Positions 1 through 5,965 of a stretch of DNA of 7,143 bases are shown piece by piece; position 1 is the stretch's first letter, and every line of letters begins with the position of its first letter. Both the position numbers and the translations under genes were made by a program. A model generated the notes under the pieces. It was not told where the DNA came from. It made no database searches and saw nothing but the letters and a program-made list of their open reading frames with translations. Origin of the DNA: Oceanobacillus kimchii X50 (GTDB taxonomy: Bacteria; Bacillota; Bacilli; Bacillales; Amphibacillaceae). The stretch spans positions 188,253-195,395 of the forward strand of contig NZ_CM001792.1 in the NCBI RefSeq assembly GCF_000340475.1, in the 5' to 3' direction.

Positions 1-21
1 ATAGATAGGAAGGGTTTACAT

Positions 22-1077
22 ATGCTTAAAAAGAAACCATTTTTACTAGTATTAATGTTTACTATTATTGCTACTTTAGTATTAGTAGGTTGTTCGGGCC
101 AATCCTCAACAGAGGAGACAGATGAGACAGAAGAAGAATCTAATGATTCAGCAGAAACAGAAGATCAATACCCAATCACAATTGAACATGCTTTAGGCGA
201 GACCGTTATTGAAAGTAAACCAGAAAGAATTACAACGATTCAGTGGGGAAACCATGATGACGCTTTAGCTCTTGGGGTAGTTCCAGCAGGATTTTCTGCT
301 GCAAACTATGGTGTTCAAGATGATAGTGGAATGTTACCTTGGACTGCAGAAAAAGTACAAGAACTGGGTGAAGAAGCCCCGAATCTTTTTCAAGATACGG
401 ATGGTTTAGATTTCGAAGCAATTGCTGATAGTAATCCAGACGTTATTCTTGCAGCATACTCAGGTATAACGCAAGAAGATTATGATACATTAACTCAAAT
501 TGCTCCGGTTGTTGCCTATCCAAATGCTCCTTGGTTGACTACATGGAGAGAGCAGTTAGAAATGAATTCTACTGCTATGGGAATGAAAGAAGAAGGCGAA
601 CAATTAATTGCAGATGTAGAGAACCAAATTGATGAAAAGGTTAGTGAATATCCTGAACTTGAAGGAAAATCAGCTGCTTTTCTAAGTGTAAATGCGGAAG
701 ATTTATCTAGTTTCTTTGTCTACACACCTGCAGATCCACGTGGTGGATTCCTTTCTGAGCTAGGGATGGAATATCCTGAAAGTATTACAAATGAAATACA
801 GGATTCAGATAGTTTCTATATAGAACCAAGTGCTGAAAATGCAGATATGCTTAATGATGTTGATATTTTAGTAACCTATGGTAATGAATATACACTTGAA
901 GCGCTACAAGCAGATCCAATTTTCGGGAAAGTGCCAGCAATTGAAAGAGGTTCTGTCGTAGTTATTGGAGATAATACGCCACTTGCAGCATCAGGAACTC
1001 CAAGCGTACTGTCTATTCAATACACTATTGATGAATACTTAACTTTACTCTCAGAAGCTGCTAATAAAGTCGAATAA
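22..1077 (+). CDS. Iron-siderophore ABC transporter substrate-binding lipoprotein
   Basis: Extracellular receptor that binds a ferric siderophore and hands it to the permeases encoded just downstream. The 351-residue length is normal for the family. Residues 1-24 form a lipoprotein signal: KKK, a hydrophobic stretch (about 7-22) and a lipobox LVGC with the acylated Cys at 24. Residues 29-49 are a Glu/Asp/Ser/Thr-rich flexible linker. The first lobe of the periplasmic-binding fold follows, with the family phrase KPERI (66-70), then WGNHDDALALGVVPAG (75-90), FEAIADSNPDVILAAYSG (131-148) and IAPVVAYP (160-167). A second lobe follows, with YTPADPRGGFLSELGM at 234-249. The start is supported by AGGAAGGG at 8-14, seven bases before the ATG. 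This is the first gene of a four-gene operon. The family resembles FepB and Bacillus YfiY-type receptors, but whether the ligand is a catecholate or a hydroxamate cannot be read from the sequence. The role is very likely, the ligand unknown. Confidence 0.95.
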   Translation: MLKKKPFLLVLMFTIIATLVLVGCSGQSSTEETDETEEESNDSAETEDQYPITIEHALGETVIESKPERITTIQWGNHDDALALGVVPAGFSAANYGVQDDSGMLPWTAEKVQELGEEAPNLFQDTDGLDFEAIADSNPDVILAAYSGITQEDYDTLTQIAPVVAYPNAPWLTTWREQLEMNSTAMGMKEEGEQLIADVENQIDEKVSEYPELEGKSAAFLSVNAEDLSSFFVYTPADPRGGFLSELGMEYPESITNEIQDSDSFYIEPSAENADMLNDVDILVTYGNEYTLEALQADPIFGKVPAIERGSVVVIGDNTPLAASGTPSVLSIQYTIDEYLTLLSEAANKVE

Positions 1078-1078
1078 A

Positions 1079-2113
1079 ATGAATAATCTATCCGTTTCAG
1101 AAAATAAGCAGTTGCATTTACCGAAGAATTTAATAAAAGTACTTTTGCTTTCAATTGTATTGCTTGGTATAAGTATATTAGCTTCGCTTGCTTTTGGGTC
1201 TCGTGTTGTTGGGTGGAATGATTTAATGGATGGCTTGTTCCATCCGGAAGTACAGACCCACGGAGCAAATGTTGTTCGCCAAAGAATTGCGAGAACTGTA
1301 TTTAGTTTAATGTGTGGTGCTGCACTTGGAGTTTCTGGAGCACTAATGCAATCAGTTACTCGTAATCCAATTGCAGATCCTAGTATATTAGGAGTTAACA
1401 CAGGTGCAGCGTTATTCGTCGTGTGTGGAATTGCCTTTTTTAATATTGGTAGTGCTAGTCATTATATTTGGTTTGCATTAGTAGGAGCAATTTTAACTGC
1501 CATCTTTGTATTCGGAATTGGTTCGATGGGGAGTGGCAGTGCCACGCCCCTTAAACTCGTTTTAGCGGGTGCAGCGACGAGTGCAGCGTTATCTTCACTC
1601 GTAATGGCAGTTATGATTCCTCGTTCCAGCGTTATGGATGAATTTAGATTTTGGCAGGTAGGTAGTGTAGGAGCTGGAGATTGGAACTCTGTCTCTCTGT
1701 TTATTCCTTTCCTCCTAGTGGGCATAATAATAGCGATTGCTACTTCACCAGCTCTAAATGCATTAGCATTGGGTGATGAAGCAGCTACAGGGTTAGGTGT
1801 ACGTACAGGGACACTTAGACTTATTGCGGCTTTTGGAGGCGTAATATTGTGTGGTGCAGCGACAGCATTAGCAGGTCCTATCGGTTTTATCGGTTTGTTA
1901 GCAACACATGTAATCCGCCTCGTCATTGGGCCTGATTTACGTTATGTTATCCCTTTATCCGCTCTAGCAGGTGCTGTTATTTTAACGATATCCGATGTAT
2001 TCGGTCGAATAATAGGAAGTCCTGGTGAACTTGAAGTTGGTGTGGTTACAGCCTTTATTGGAGCTCCTATTTTAATCTTAATAACTATGAAAGCGAAAAT
2101 GCGTGCTTTATGA
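1079..2113 (+). CDS. FecCD-family iron-siderophore ABC transporter permease (first subunit)
   Basis: Integral membrane half of the siderophore import channel, 344 residues, the usual size for FecC/FepD/FhuB-half proteins with about ten membrane spans. The first span is at about 19-40. The family motif GALMQSVTRNPIADPSILGV lies at 87-106, followed by NTGA. The cytoplasmic coupling segment that contacts the ATPase is LALGDEAATGLGV at 229-241. The conserved late segment GPIGFIGLLATHVIRLVIGP is at 266-285, and the C-terminal GAPILILI pattern is at 328-335. The ATG lies one base after the stop of the binding-protein gene and no strong Shine-Dalgarno is visible, so translation probably depends on coupling to the upstream gene. 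The last four bases overlap the second permease. It should form a heterodimer with the next gene product. Confidence 0.95.
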   Translation: MNNLSVSENKQLHLPKNLIKVLLLSIVLLGISILASLAFGSRVVGWNDLMDGLFHPEVQTHGANVVRQRIARTVFSLMCGAALGVSGALMQSVTRNPIADPSILGVNTGAALFVVCGIAFFNIGSASHYIWFALVGAILTAIFVFGIGSMGSGSATPLKLVLAGAATSAALSSLVMAVMIPRSSVMDEFRFWQVGSVGAGDWNSVSLFIPFLLVGIIIAIATSPALNALALGDEAATGLGVRTGTLRLIAAFGGVILCGAATALAGPIGFIGLLATHVIRLVIGPDLRYVIPLSALAGAVILTISDVFGRIIGSPGELEVGVVTAFIGAPILILITMKAKMRAL

Positions 2114-3141
2114 TGAATAAATCAATGAATCTTATTATGATAGGTAGAATAAAGAGACGTCGTCGGTGTTTACTTGTAACATCTTTACTGGCAATCACTG
2201 CTTTTGTGCTAAGTTGTACTATGCTTATGCTAGGTAATACAATCTATCCTATTTCGGATGTCATAAGTGTATTGCTTGGTGAGGAGGTCCAAGGTGCTTC
2301 ATTTGCTGTAGGAACGATTCGTCTTCCAAGAATGGTAGCGGGTGTTTTTGCAGGTTTTGCTTTTGGGGTTGCTGGATATGTATTTCAAACGATGCTTCGT
2401 AATCCACTTGCAAATCCAAATGTTATCGGAATAACAGCTGGTTCAAGCGCTGCGGCTGTATTCTGTATCATTGTACTTCAAGCAAGTACTACAGTTGTTT
2501 CTATTGCTTCTATTATTGGTGGACTTGCTACAGTAATTGTTATCTTTTTATTAGCAAGAGGTACTTCTTTTTCAATTGGTAGATTAATCTTAGTAGGAAT
2601 TGGCATTCAGGCTATGCTAAATGCAGTAATATCTTACTTATTAATGATTGGTCAGGAAAATGATATTCCTACAGCAATGAGATGGCTTAATGGTAGTTTA
2701 AATGGTGCTAAGATGGAGGATGTTTATCCTCTTATCATTGCTGTTATTATTTTCGCGCCAATTATCGTAGCGCTTGGAAAGCGATTGGATATGCTAGAAC
2801 TTGGCGAGCAAACTGCCATTTCACTTGGAGTCAACACGGATAAAACGCGAGTTATACTAATTATTACCTCCGTACTGATTCTTGCGTTAGCTACCGCTAC
2901 AACAGGACCTATCGCATTTATTGCTTTTCTGTCTGGGCCTATTGCCAAAAGGTTAGTTGGTGCAGGTTTTTCCAGTATTATTCCAGCAGGACTTGTTGGC
3001 ATCATTTTAGTTTTGGCATCAGATCTTGTAGGACAATTTGCATTCGCTGCTAGGTACCCTGTAGGTGTAATCACAGGTATTATCGGAGCACCATACTTGA
3101 TTTATTTGCTAATCCGAATGAATCGAAAGGGAGATTTATAA
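2110..3141 (+). CDS. FecCD-family iron-siderophore ABC transporter permease (second subunit)
   Basis: Second membrane subunit of the same importer, 343 residues, paralogous to the previous gene. A short basic N-terminus (KRRRR near residue 15) precedes the first span at about 21-42, consistent with an inside-facing N-terminus. The family motif is GYVFQTMLRNPLANPNVIG at 89-107 followed by ITAGSS. The coupling segment is LELGEQTAISLGV at 229-241, at the same place as in the first permease. Then come GPIAFIAFLSGPIAKRLVG (266-284) and the C-terminal RYPVGVITGIIGAPYLIYLL (315-334). The ATG overlaps the upstream stop (ATGA arrangement). A second in-frame ATG follows immediately and either could be used. 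Its last base is shared with the ATG of the ATPase gene. It resembles FepG/FecD and Bacillus YfhA in type. Confidence 0.95.
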   Translation: MMNKSMNLIMIGRIKRRRRCLLVTSLLAITAFVLSCTMLMLGNTIYPISDVISVLLGEEVQGASFAVGTIRLPRMVAGVFAGFAFGVAGYVFQTMLRNPLANPNVIGITAGSSAAAVFCIIVLQASTTVVSIASIIGGLATVIVIFLLARGTSFSIGRLILVGIGIQAMLNAVISYLLMIGQENDIPTAMRWLNGSLNGAKMEDVYPLIIAVIIFAPIIVALGKRLDMLELGEQTAISLGVNTDKTRVILIITSVLILALATATTGPIAFIAFLSGPIAKRLVGAGFSSIIPAGLVGIILVLASDLVGQFAFAARYPVGVITGIIGAPYLIYLLIRMNRKGDL

Positions 3142-3944
3142 TGAAACCGACACATGATTTTCATACAGAGGGAATTACTGCTGGATACGATAATAAAGCT
3201 ATCTTACACGATGTAGATATTTCCATTCCAAGTAATAAAATCAGCATTATTATTGGAGCGAACGGTTGTGGGAAATCTACTCTGCTTAAGACAATGGCAA
3301 GGCTTATCAAGCCTTCCTCTGGTCAAGTTATCTTAGGGGGAAAATCAATTCAAAAAATTCCCCCGAAACAGGTAGCTAAAGTATTAGGATTATTACCACA
3401 GTCACCAATTGTTCCTGAGGGAATAACAGTTGCAGACTTGGTGGGAAGAGGAAGGTTTCCGCATCAAACATTTCTAAAAGGCTGGACAAAAAAAGATTAT
3501 GAAGCGGTTAGTGAAGCAATGGAAATTATGAATATTACTGAGTTTGCCGATCGACATATTGATGAGCTTTCAGGTGGTCAAAGACAGCGTGTATGGATTG
3601 CCATGTCTTTAGCGCAACAAACAGATATCTTACTTCTAGATGAACCAACTACCTTTTTAGATATCACGTATCAGGTGGAGATTTTAGATTTACTAACGAA
3701 ATTAAATCGAAAATACGGTACAACCATTGTGATGGTATTGCATGATATAAATTTATCAGCACGGTATGCAGACCATATCTTTGCGATAAAAGAAGGCAAA
3801 CTTATAGAAGAAGGGAAACCAACGGAAGTTCTAACAAGTGAGCTCGTGAAAACTGTGTTTGATTTAGATTGCATTGTTATTCCAGATCCTATTTCACAAA
3901 CTCCATTAGTGATTCCAAAAGGTCGGTATCATGTAAAAGCTTAA
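3141..3944 (+). CDS. Iron-siderophore ABC transporter ATP-binding protein (FepC/FecE type)
   Basis: Cytoplasmic ATPase that powers siderophore import by the upstream permeases; 267 residues, normal for FepC/FecE/FhuC. All ABC motifs are intact: Walker A GANGCGKST (39-47), Q-loop with Gln87 in LLPQSP, signature LSGGQ (143-147), Walker B ILLLDE (163-168), D-loop FLD (172-174) and H-loop His201 in VLHD. The stretch GRGRFPHQ (102-109) and the C-terminal pattern IPDPISQTPLVIPKGR match the siderophore-importer branch and look especially FepC-like. A Shine-Dalgarno AAGGGAG at 3127-3133 lies seven bases before the ATG, and the ATG shares one base with the preceding stop. This is the last gene of the operon. 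No convincing rho-independent terminator is visible in the 122 bases that follow. Confidence 0.96.
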   Translation: MKPTHDFHTEGITAGYDNKAILHDVDISIPSNKISIIIGANGCGKSTLLKTMARLIKPSSGQVILGGKSIQKIPPKQVAKVLGLLPQSPIVPEGITVADLVGRGRFPHQTFLKGWTKKDYEAVSEAMEIMNITEFADRHIDELSGGQRQRVWIAMSLAQQTDILLLDEPTTFLDITYQVEILDLLTKLNRKYGTTIVMVLHDINLSARYADHIFAIKEGKLIEEGKPTEVLTSELVKTVFDLDCIVIPDPISQTPLVIPKGRYHVKA

Positions 3945-4049
3945 GGTTTATTGTGATATAGTTAAAAGTAATTATTTGTCTTATTGCATCTTATGAGAAT
4001 GTAAGCTTGATAGTTTATAAATTCGTGAAGTTACTTTATTCTAATTAGT

Positions 4050-4057
4050 AGGAGGTG
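4050..4057 (+). promoter_or_regulatory. Ribosome binding site deciding the peroxidase start
   Basis: AGGAGGTG lies nine bases before the ATG at 4067. An in-frame GTG at 4055 sits inside this Shine-Dalgarno itself, so it cannot be the initiation codon served by it. ATG 4067 is therefore the start, giving an N-terminus (MSIYKYQV) that agrees with other bacterial glutathione peroxidases. Confidence 0.85.
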
Positions 4058-4066
4058 CATGACATT

Positions 4067-4540
4067 ATGTCTATATACAAGTATCAAGTTGAAAAAAGTA
4101 ATGGAGAAGAAATTTCATTATCTCAGTATCGTGACAATGTCTTATTAATTGTTAATACAGCAACCAAATGCGGGTTTGCGAATCAATTTGAAGGATTAGA
4201 AGAATTGCACCAAAAATATCAAGATCAGGGACTGCGTGTTCTTGGATTTCCAAGTAATCAGTTCAATGAACAAGAACCGGTCGATGATGACAATATGGAA
4301 GAAGCGTGTAAGATTAATTTTGGTGTTACATTTCCATTGTTTAAAAAGATTGTTGTAAAAGGTCCTAATGCTGCTCCATTATTTAAGTATTTAACAGAGG
4401 AACAAAAAGGATTGTTAGGCAGTAACGTGAAATGGAATTTTACAAAGTTTCTTGTAGATCGAAATGGTAACGTAGTGAAGAGGTTCGCTCCTAAAGATAA
4501 ACCAGCAAAAATAGAAAATGATATCAAAGCGCTTTTATAA
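4067..4540 (+). CDS. Glutathione peroxidase family thiol peroxidase (Cys-type, BsaA/Gpo-like)
   Basis: Thioredoxin-fold peroxidase reducing hydrogen peroxide and organic or lipid hydroperoxides in the cytoplasm. It has 157 residues, typical of bacterial GPx. The active-site motif NTATKCGFANQF (30-41) carries the peroxidatic Cys35 in place of selenocysteine. The rest of the catalytic tetrad is present: Gln69 in NEQEP, Trp123 and Asn124 in KWNFTKFLVD. The motif GFPSNQF (60-66) is intact. Cys81 (EEACKINFGVTFP) sits where resolving cysteines occur in plant and bacterial GPx proteins, so by family knowledge this enzyme is probably an atypical 2-Cys peroxidase reduced by thioredoxin rather than glutathione. 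It is monocistronic by layout: a 122-base gap upstream and a strong terminator downstream. I see no convincing PerR or Fur box in front of it. Next to an iron-uptake operon it could limit iron-driven oxidative damage, but that link is only positional. Confidence 0.95.
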   Translation: MSIYKYQVEKSNGEEISLSQYRDNVLLIVNTATKCGFANQFEGLEELHQKYQDQGLRVLGFPSNQFNEQEPVDDDNMEEACKINFGVTFPLFKKIVVKGPNAAPLFKYLTEEQKGLLGSNVKWNFTKFLVDRNGNVVKRFAPKDKPAKIENDIKALL

Positions 4541-4583
4541 GCTTAGGTGATTTTGGGGCTGAAATTTAAAAAGATAAAAAAAT

Positions 4584-4616
4584 AAAACCAGCAGTCTTTA
4601 AGTCTGCTGGTTTTTT
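4584..4616 (+). terminator. Rho-independent terminator of the peroxidase gene
   Basis: A perfect stem pairs CCAGCAG (4588-4594) with CTGCTGG (4604-4610) around a nine-base loop. It is extended by AAAA before and TTTT after, and the arm runs into six T residues (4611-4616). It lies 44 bases after the peroxidase stop and reads in the plus direction. The A-tract could also give weak activity on the other strand. Confidence 0.92.
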
Positions 4617-4814
4617 GCGTTGCATAAATTATAAATTGAATATTACTCATCAGACAAGTCGTGCTTATTCCCTTGGGAGATGAAAGTCGACATCGGTTTG
4701 CTTTCAGCTCATTGCGTTTCCTTTACCTCAAAAGAAACAGAAAGTTCAATGTTCATTGTCGAACCACCCATAAAAACAAGGGAACAGTTTGTGCATGGCT
4801 AAACAGATGCTTGG
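4617..4814. other. Intergenic stretch without a recognisable intact gene
   Basis: No intact gene is seen on either strand. A 40-codon frame from ATG 4680 to a TAA at 4800 is in phase with the kinase remnant that follows, but it lacks a spaced RBS and has no recognisable motif. Just before the remnant, bases 4795-4815 read MAKQMLG in another frame. This faintly recalls the AKQLG-type segment after the P-loop of adenylate-kinase-like proteins, so the decayed gene may have begun around here. That extension is weak inference. Confidence 0.4.
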
Positions 4815-5100
4815 GTGAAGGGTGATGCAAGTATTACGCCCGTTGATGCACTTTTTGAGAAACCTAACCAGGAGGAACTAGTGGAAAGAGAATCTTGGAT
4901 TATTGATGGTAATTACGGTGGTACGATGGAAATCAGATTACATGCTGCTGATACCATTATTTTTCTACATATATCAAGGTATATTTGTTTGTTCCGAGCG
5001 ATAAAAAGAAGTATTAAATTTAGCGAGTCTTAAACAACTATCAGATACAAAACAAATTATTATTTTGAAATCACACCAAGGGAGGTTAGTGGTTTTTTAG
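4815..5100 (+). pseudogene. Decayed FlaR/adenylate-kinase-like P-loop kinase (topology modulation protein family)
   Basis: The 72-residue frame at 4815-5033 contains blocks characteristic of the FlaR or 'DNA topology modulation' P-loop kinases common in Bacillaceae: VDALFEKPN (10-18), ESWIIDGNYGGTMEIRL (26-42), AADTIIFL (44-51) and CLFRAIKRSIKF (58-69). The family continues with a lid-like segment and a C-terminal Rossmann strand. Here the frame breaks, and 5029-5100 in the +1 frame reads LKQLSDTKQIIILKS, the expected C-terminal block, to a TAG at 5098. About 40 residues between the blocks seem deleted. A shorter gap also seems present between the ALF-KPN block and the ELVERESW block. The N-terminal P-loop (GxxGxGKS/T) is missing and no RBS precedes the GTG. 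It is therefore a non-functional remnant. Family assignment is from remembered motifs and is fairly sure; deletion sizes are estimates. Confidence 0.8.
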
Positions 5101-5145
5101 AAACTATTTCACGGGATACATAGATCAAAAAAATGATTTCTATTT

Positions 5146-5182
5146 AAAAATTAGCCCCATGGAAATTAAGTCAAGGGGCTAA
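5146..5182 (-). terminator. Rho-independent terminator of the SspO-like gene
   Basis: On the minus strand an eight-base perfect stem pairs TTAGCCCC (5182-5175) with GGGGCTAA (5158-5151), followed by five T residues (5150-5146). It starts 12 bases beyond the stop of the small minus-strand spore gene. There is no T tract on the plus-strand side, so it is directional and supports real transcription of that gene. Confidence 0.85.
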
Positions 5183-5193
5183 TACCATATCCA

Positions 5194-5346
5194 TTACTGT
5201 CTTTTCTTTGTTTTTTTATTGTTAAACTTTTCTTCGGCTGTTAATGGTTCATTGGCAAATTCATGATCAAATTGTTTGGAAAGATTTCCTCTGACTGCTT
5301 GTTCATCGCTCATATTAGCACGATCTTTCTTTGACTTTTTATTCAT
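5194..5346 (-). CDS. sspO: SspO-like small acid-soluble spore protein
   Basis: A 50-residue basic protein. The start is ATG at 5346, six bases after a full AGGAGGTG Shine-Dalgarno (minus strand, 5360-5353), and the gene ends just before a clear terminator. The C-terminal half, FDHEFANEPLTAEEKF (26-41) then NNKKTKKRQ (42-50), matches the remembered SspO/CotK pattern of an acidic EF-NEPLT block followed by NNKK+KK+Q. The N-terminal half (NKKSKKDRANMSDEQAVRGN) is less like the typical family start with its GMN and AQGKGAGY blocks. SspO is a minor forespore protein of Bacillus spores with no known enzymatic activity. In B. subtilis it lies beside sspP near aconitase; here no sspP is adjacent. No confident sigma-G promoter could be assigned upstream. 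The gene is very likely real; the family name is probable but not certain. Confidence 0.78.
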   Translation of the reverse strand: MNKKSKKDRANMSDEQAVRGNLSKQFDHEFANEPLTAEEKFNNKKTKKRQ

Positions 5347-5467
5347 AAAAAACACCTCCTAACTTATTTTTCCTATGTAAAGTTAATTTATGTAATAAAT
5401 ACTTCCTAATGTGATAGATATACTAAAAACATTAAAAACAAGCAATTGCCTTAGAGTATCCGCCCCC

Positions 5468-5494
5468 ACACAAAAAGAAAAAACGCATAGATTA
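5468..5494 (+). promoter_or_regulatory. Candidate sigma-K type promoter
   Basis: The -10 element CATAGATTA (5486-5494) fits the sigma-K consensus CATAnnnTA exactly. Sixteen bases upstream is the minimal -35 AC (5468-5469) inside CACA, the spacing described for B. subtilis sigma-K promoters. Transcription would start near 5502, just ahead of the AAAGGGGGG Shine-Dalgarno (5507-5515) of the next gene. This implies late mother-cell expression in sporulation. Sigma-E promoters have a related -10, so sigma-E use is not excluded. Confidence 0.5.
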
Positions 5495-5525
5495 TCAATG
5501 TAAAGTAAAGGGGGGAAATAATAAT

Positions 5526-5891
5526 ATGTGGAAAAAATATGATAAAGATGGGAATCAAGAATTCAGTTTTTCAAAAGCGCGTGCACAGGCAGATGCAGAT
5601 TCGAAATCAAATGTTGATTTTGATTCTGATATAAAGCTTGACAATGACAACGATAACGATAACGACAACAAATCAAAGAACAAAAATCGTAATATCAATA
5701 TTGCAAAAGTAGTTAACAGTGGAAATTCTTATGTAGATGTAAAATCCGATTCTAAGTCTAAGTCTAAAGCAGATACTGACGACGATAACTTTAACGATAA
5801 TGGTGATGTAGCAGGCGAACAAGATAATAACGACGACGATGATCGTCATAAAGATAATCATCATTGTTGCAAAAAAAGAAAAAGATTTTAA
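5526..5891 (+). CDS. Low-complexity Asp/Asn/Lys/Ser-rich protein, possible spore coat or surface protein
   Basis: No family can be named with confidence. The 121-residue product is strongly hydrophilic, with no signal peptide or membrane span. Order: WKKYDKDGNQ start; FSFSKARAQADADSKS (13-28); a DNDNDNDNDN tract (39-48); an Asn/Lys/Arg segment with a more regular NINIAKVVNSGNSYVDV (56-72); SKSKSK (76-81); Asp/Asn-rich runs including DDDD (103-106); and a tail HHCCKKRKRF (112-121). An adjacent Cys pair in a basic tail could allow disulphide cross-linking or metal binding. Low-complexity proteins of this style occur among Bacillaceae coat and exosporium proteins. A sigma-K-like promoter precedes it, and AAAGGGGGG at 5507-5515 supports the start. 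It is probably co-transcribed with the next gene. A real gene is likely despite the low complexity, because RBS, promoter and frame agree. The spore-surface role is inference. Confidence 0.75.
   Translation: MWKKYDKDGNQEFSFSKARAQADADSKSNVDFDSDIKLDNDNDNDNDNKSKNKNRNINIAKVVNSGNSYVDVKSDSKSKSKADTDDDNFNDNGDVAGEQDNNDDDDRHKDNHHCCKKRKRF
5640..5669 (+). repeat. Imperfect hexanucleotide repeat encoding (Asp-Asn)5
   Basis: Five in-frame six-base units of the form GAYAAY (GACAAT, GACAAC, GATAAC, GATAAC, GACAAC) encode five Asp-Asn pairs. A second short in-frame array, TCTAAG, TCTAAG, TCTAAA at 5751-5768, encodes three Ser-Lys pairs. Because units are multiples of three, slippage would change protein length without breaking the frame. 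Confidence 0.85.
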
Positions 5892-5902
5892 TACAATGTT
5901 TT

Positions 5903-5932
5903 CAAAGTGGGATATCCAACCATCCCACTTTG
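5903..5932 (+). other. Perfect 11-bp hairpin between the two small genes, no T tract
   Basis: CAAAGTGGGAT (5903-5913) pairs perfectly with ATCCCACTTTG (5922-5932) around an eight-base loop. It lies 12 bases after one stop and 19 bases before the RBS of the next gene. Neither strand has a following T run, so it is not a classical intrinsic terminator. It could be an inefficient terminator, an RNA processing or stability element protecting the upstream message, or a protein binding site. Confidence 0.7.
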
Positions 5933-5965
5933 TCCCTATAACTTTGGCGAAAAGGAGGTTGTAAT

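Noticed and set aside
1462..1926. 154-codon open frame on the minus strand
   Set aside because: It lies wholly opposite the first permease gene, has no RBS or family motif, and results from codon bias of a hydrophobic membrane protein.
4055..4066. GTG start giving the peroxidase four extra residues (MHDI)
   Set aside because: The GTG is part of the AGGAGGTG Shine-Dalgarno that serves ATG 4067, and homologues start at the MSIY-type N-terminus.
3945..4066. Fur or PerR box, or terminator, between the importer operon and the peroxidase
   Set aside because: TGAGAAT near 3994 and TTATTCTAATTAGTA near 4037 match the consensus only partly (about 10 of 15 for PerR), and no stable hairpin with a T run was found.
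4680..4802. 40-codon frame from ATG 4680
   Set aside because: GGGAG abuts the ATG with no spacing, so it cannot serve as an RBS, and the product resembles nothing known. It might be part of the decayed region but cannot be supported as a gene.
4661..4825. Plus-strand frame from GTG 4661, about 55 residues rich in Arg, Lys and Cys
   Set aside because: No RBS, no recognisable motif, and it overlaps the kinase remnant in another frame.
5361..5460. Sigma-G promoter for the SspO-like gene (CATAAATTA or CATAGGA on the minus strand)
   Set aside because: No -35 element of the GNATR type is found at the required 17-18 base spacing from either candidate.
5640..5768. Short repeats as a CRISPR or phage-type array
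   Set aside because: Units are six bases, contiguous and in frame with the coding sequence. There are no spacers or cas genes.
5673..5864. 63-codon minus-strand hydrophobic frame rich in Ile and Val
   Set aside because: It is the complement of the Asp/Asn repeats (GAY/AAY read as RTC/RTT), with no RBS.
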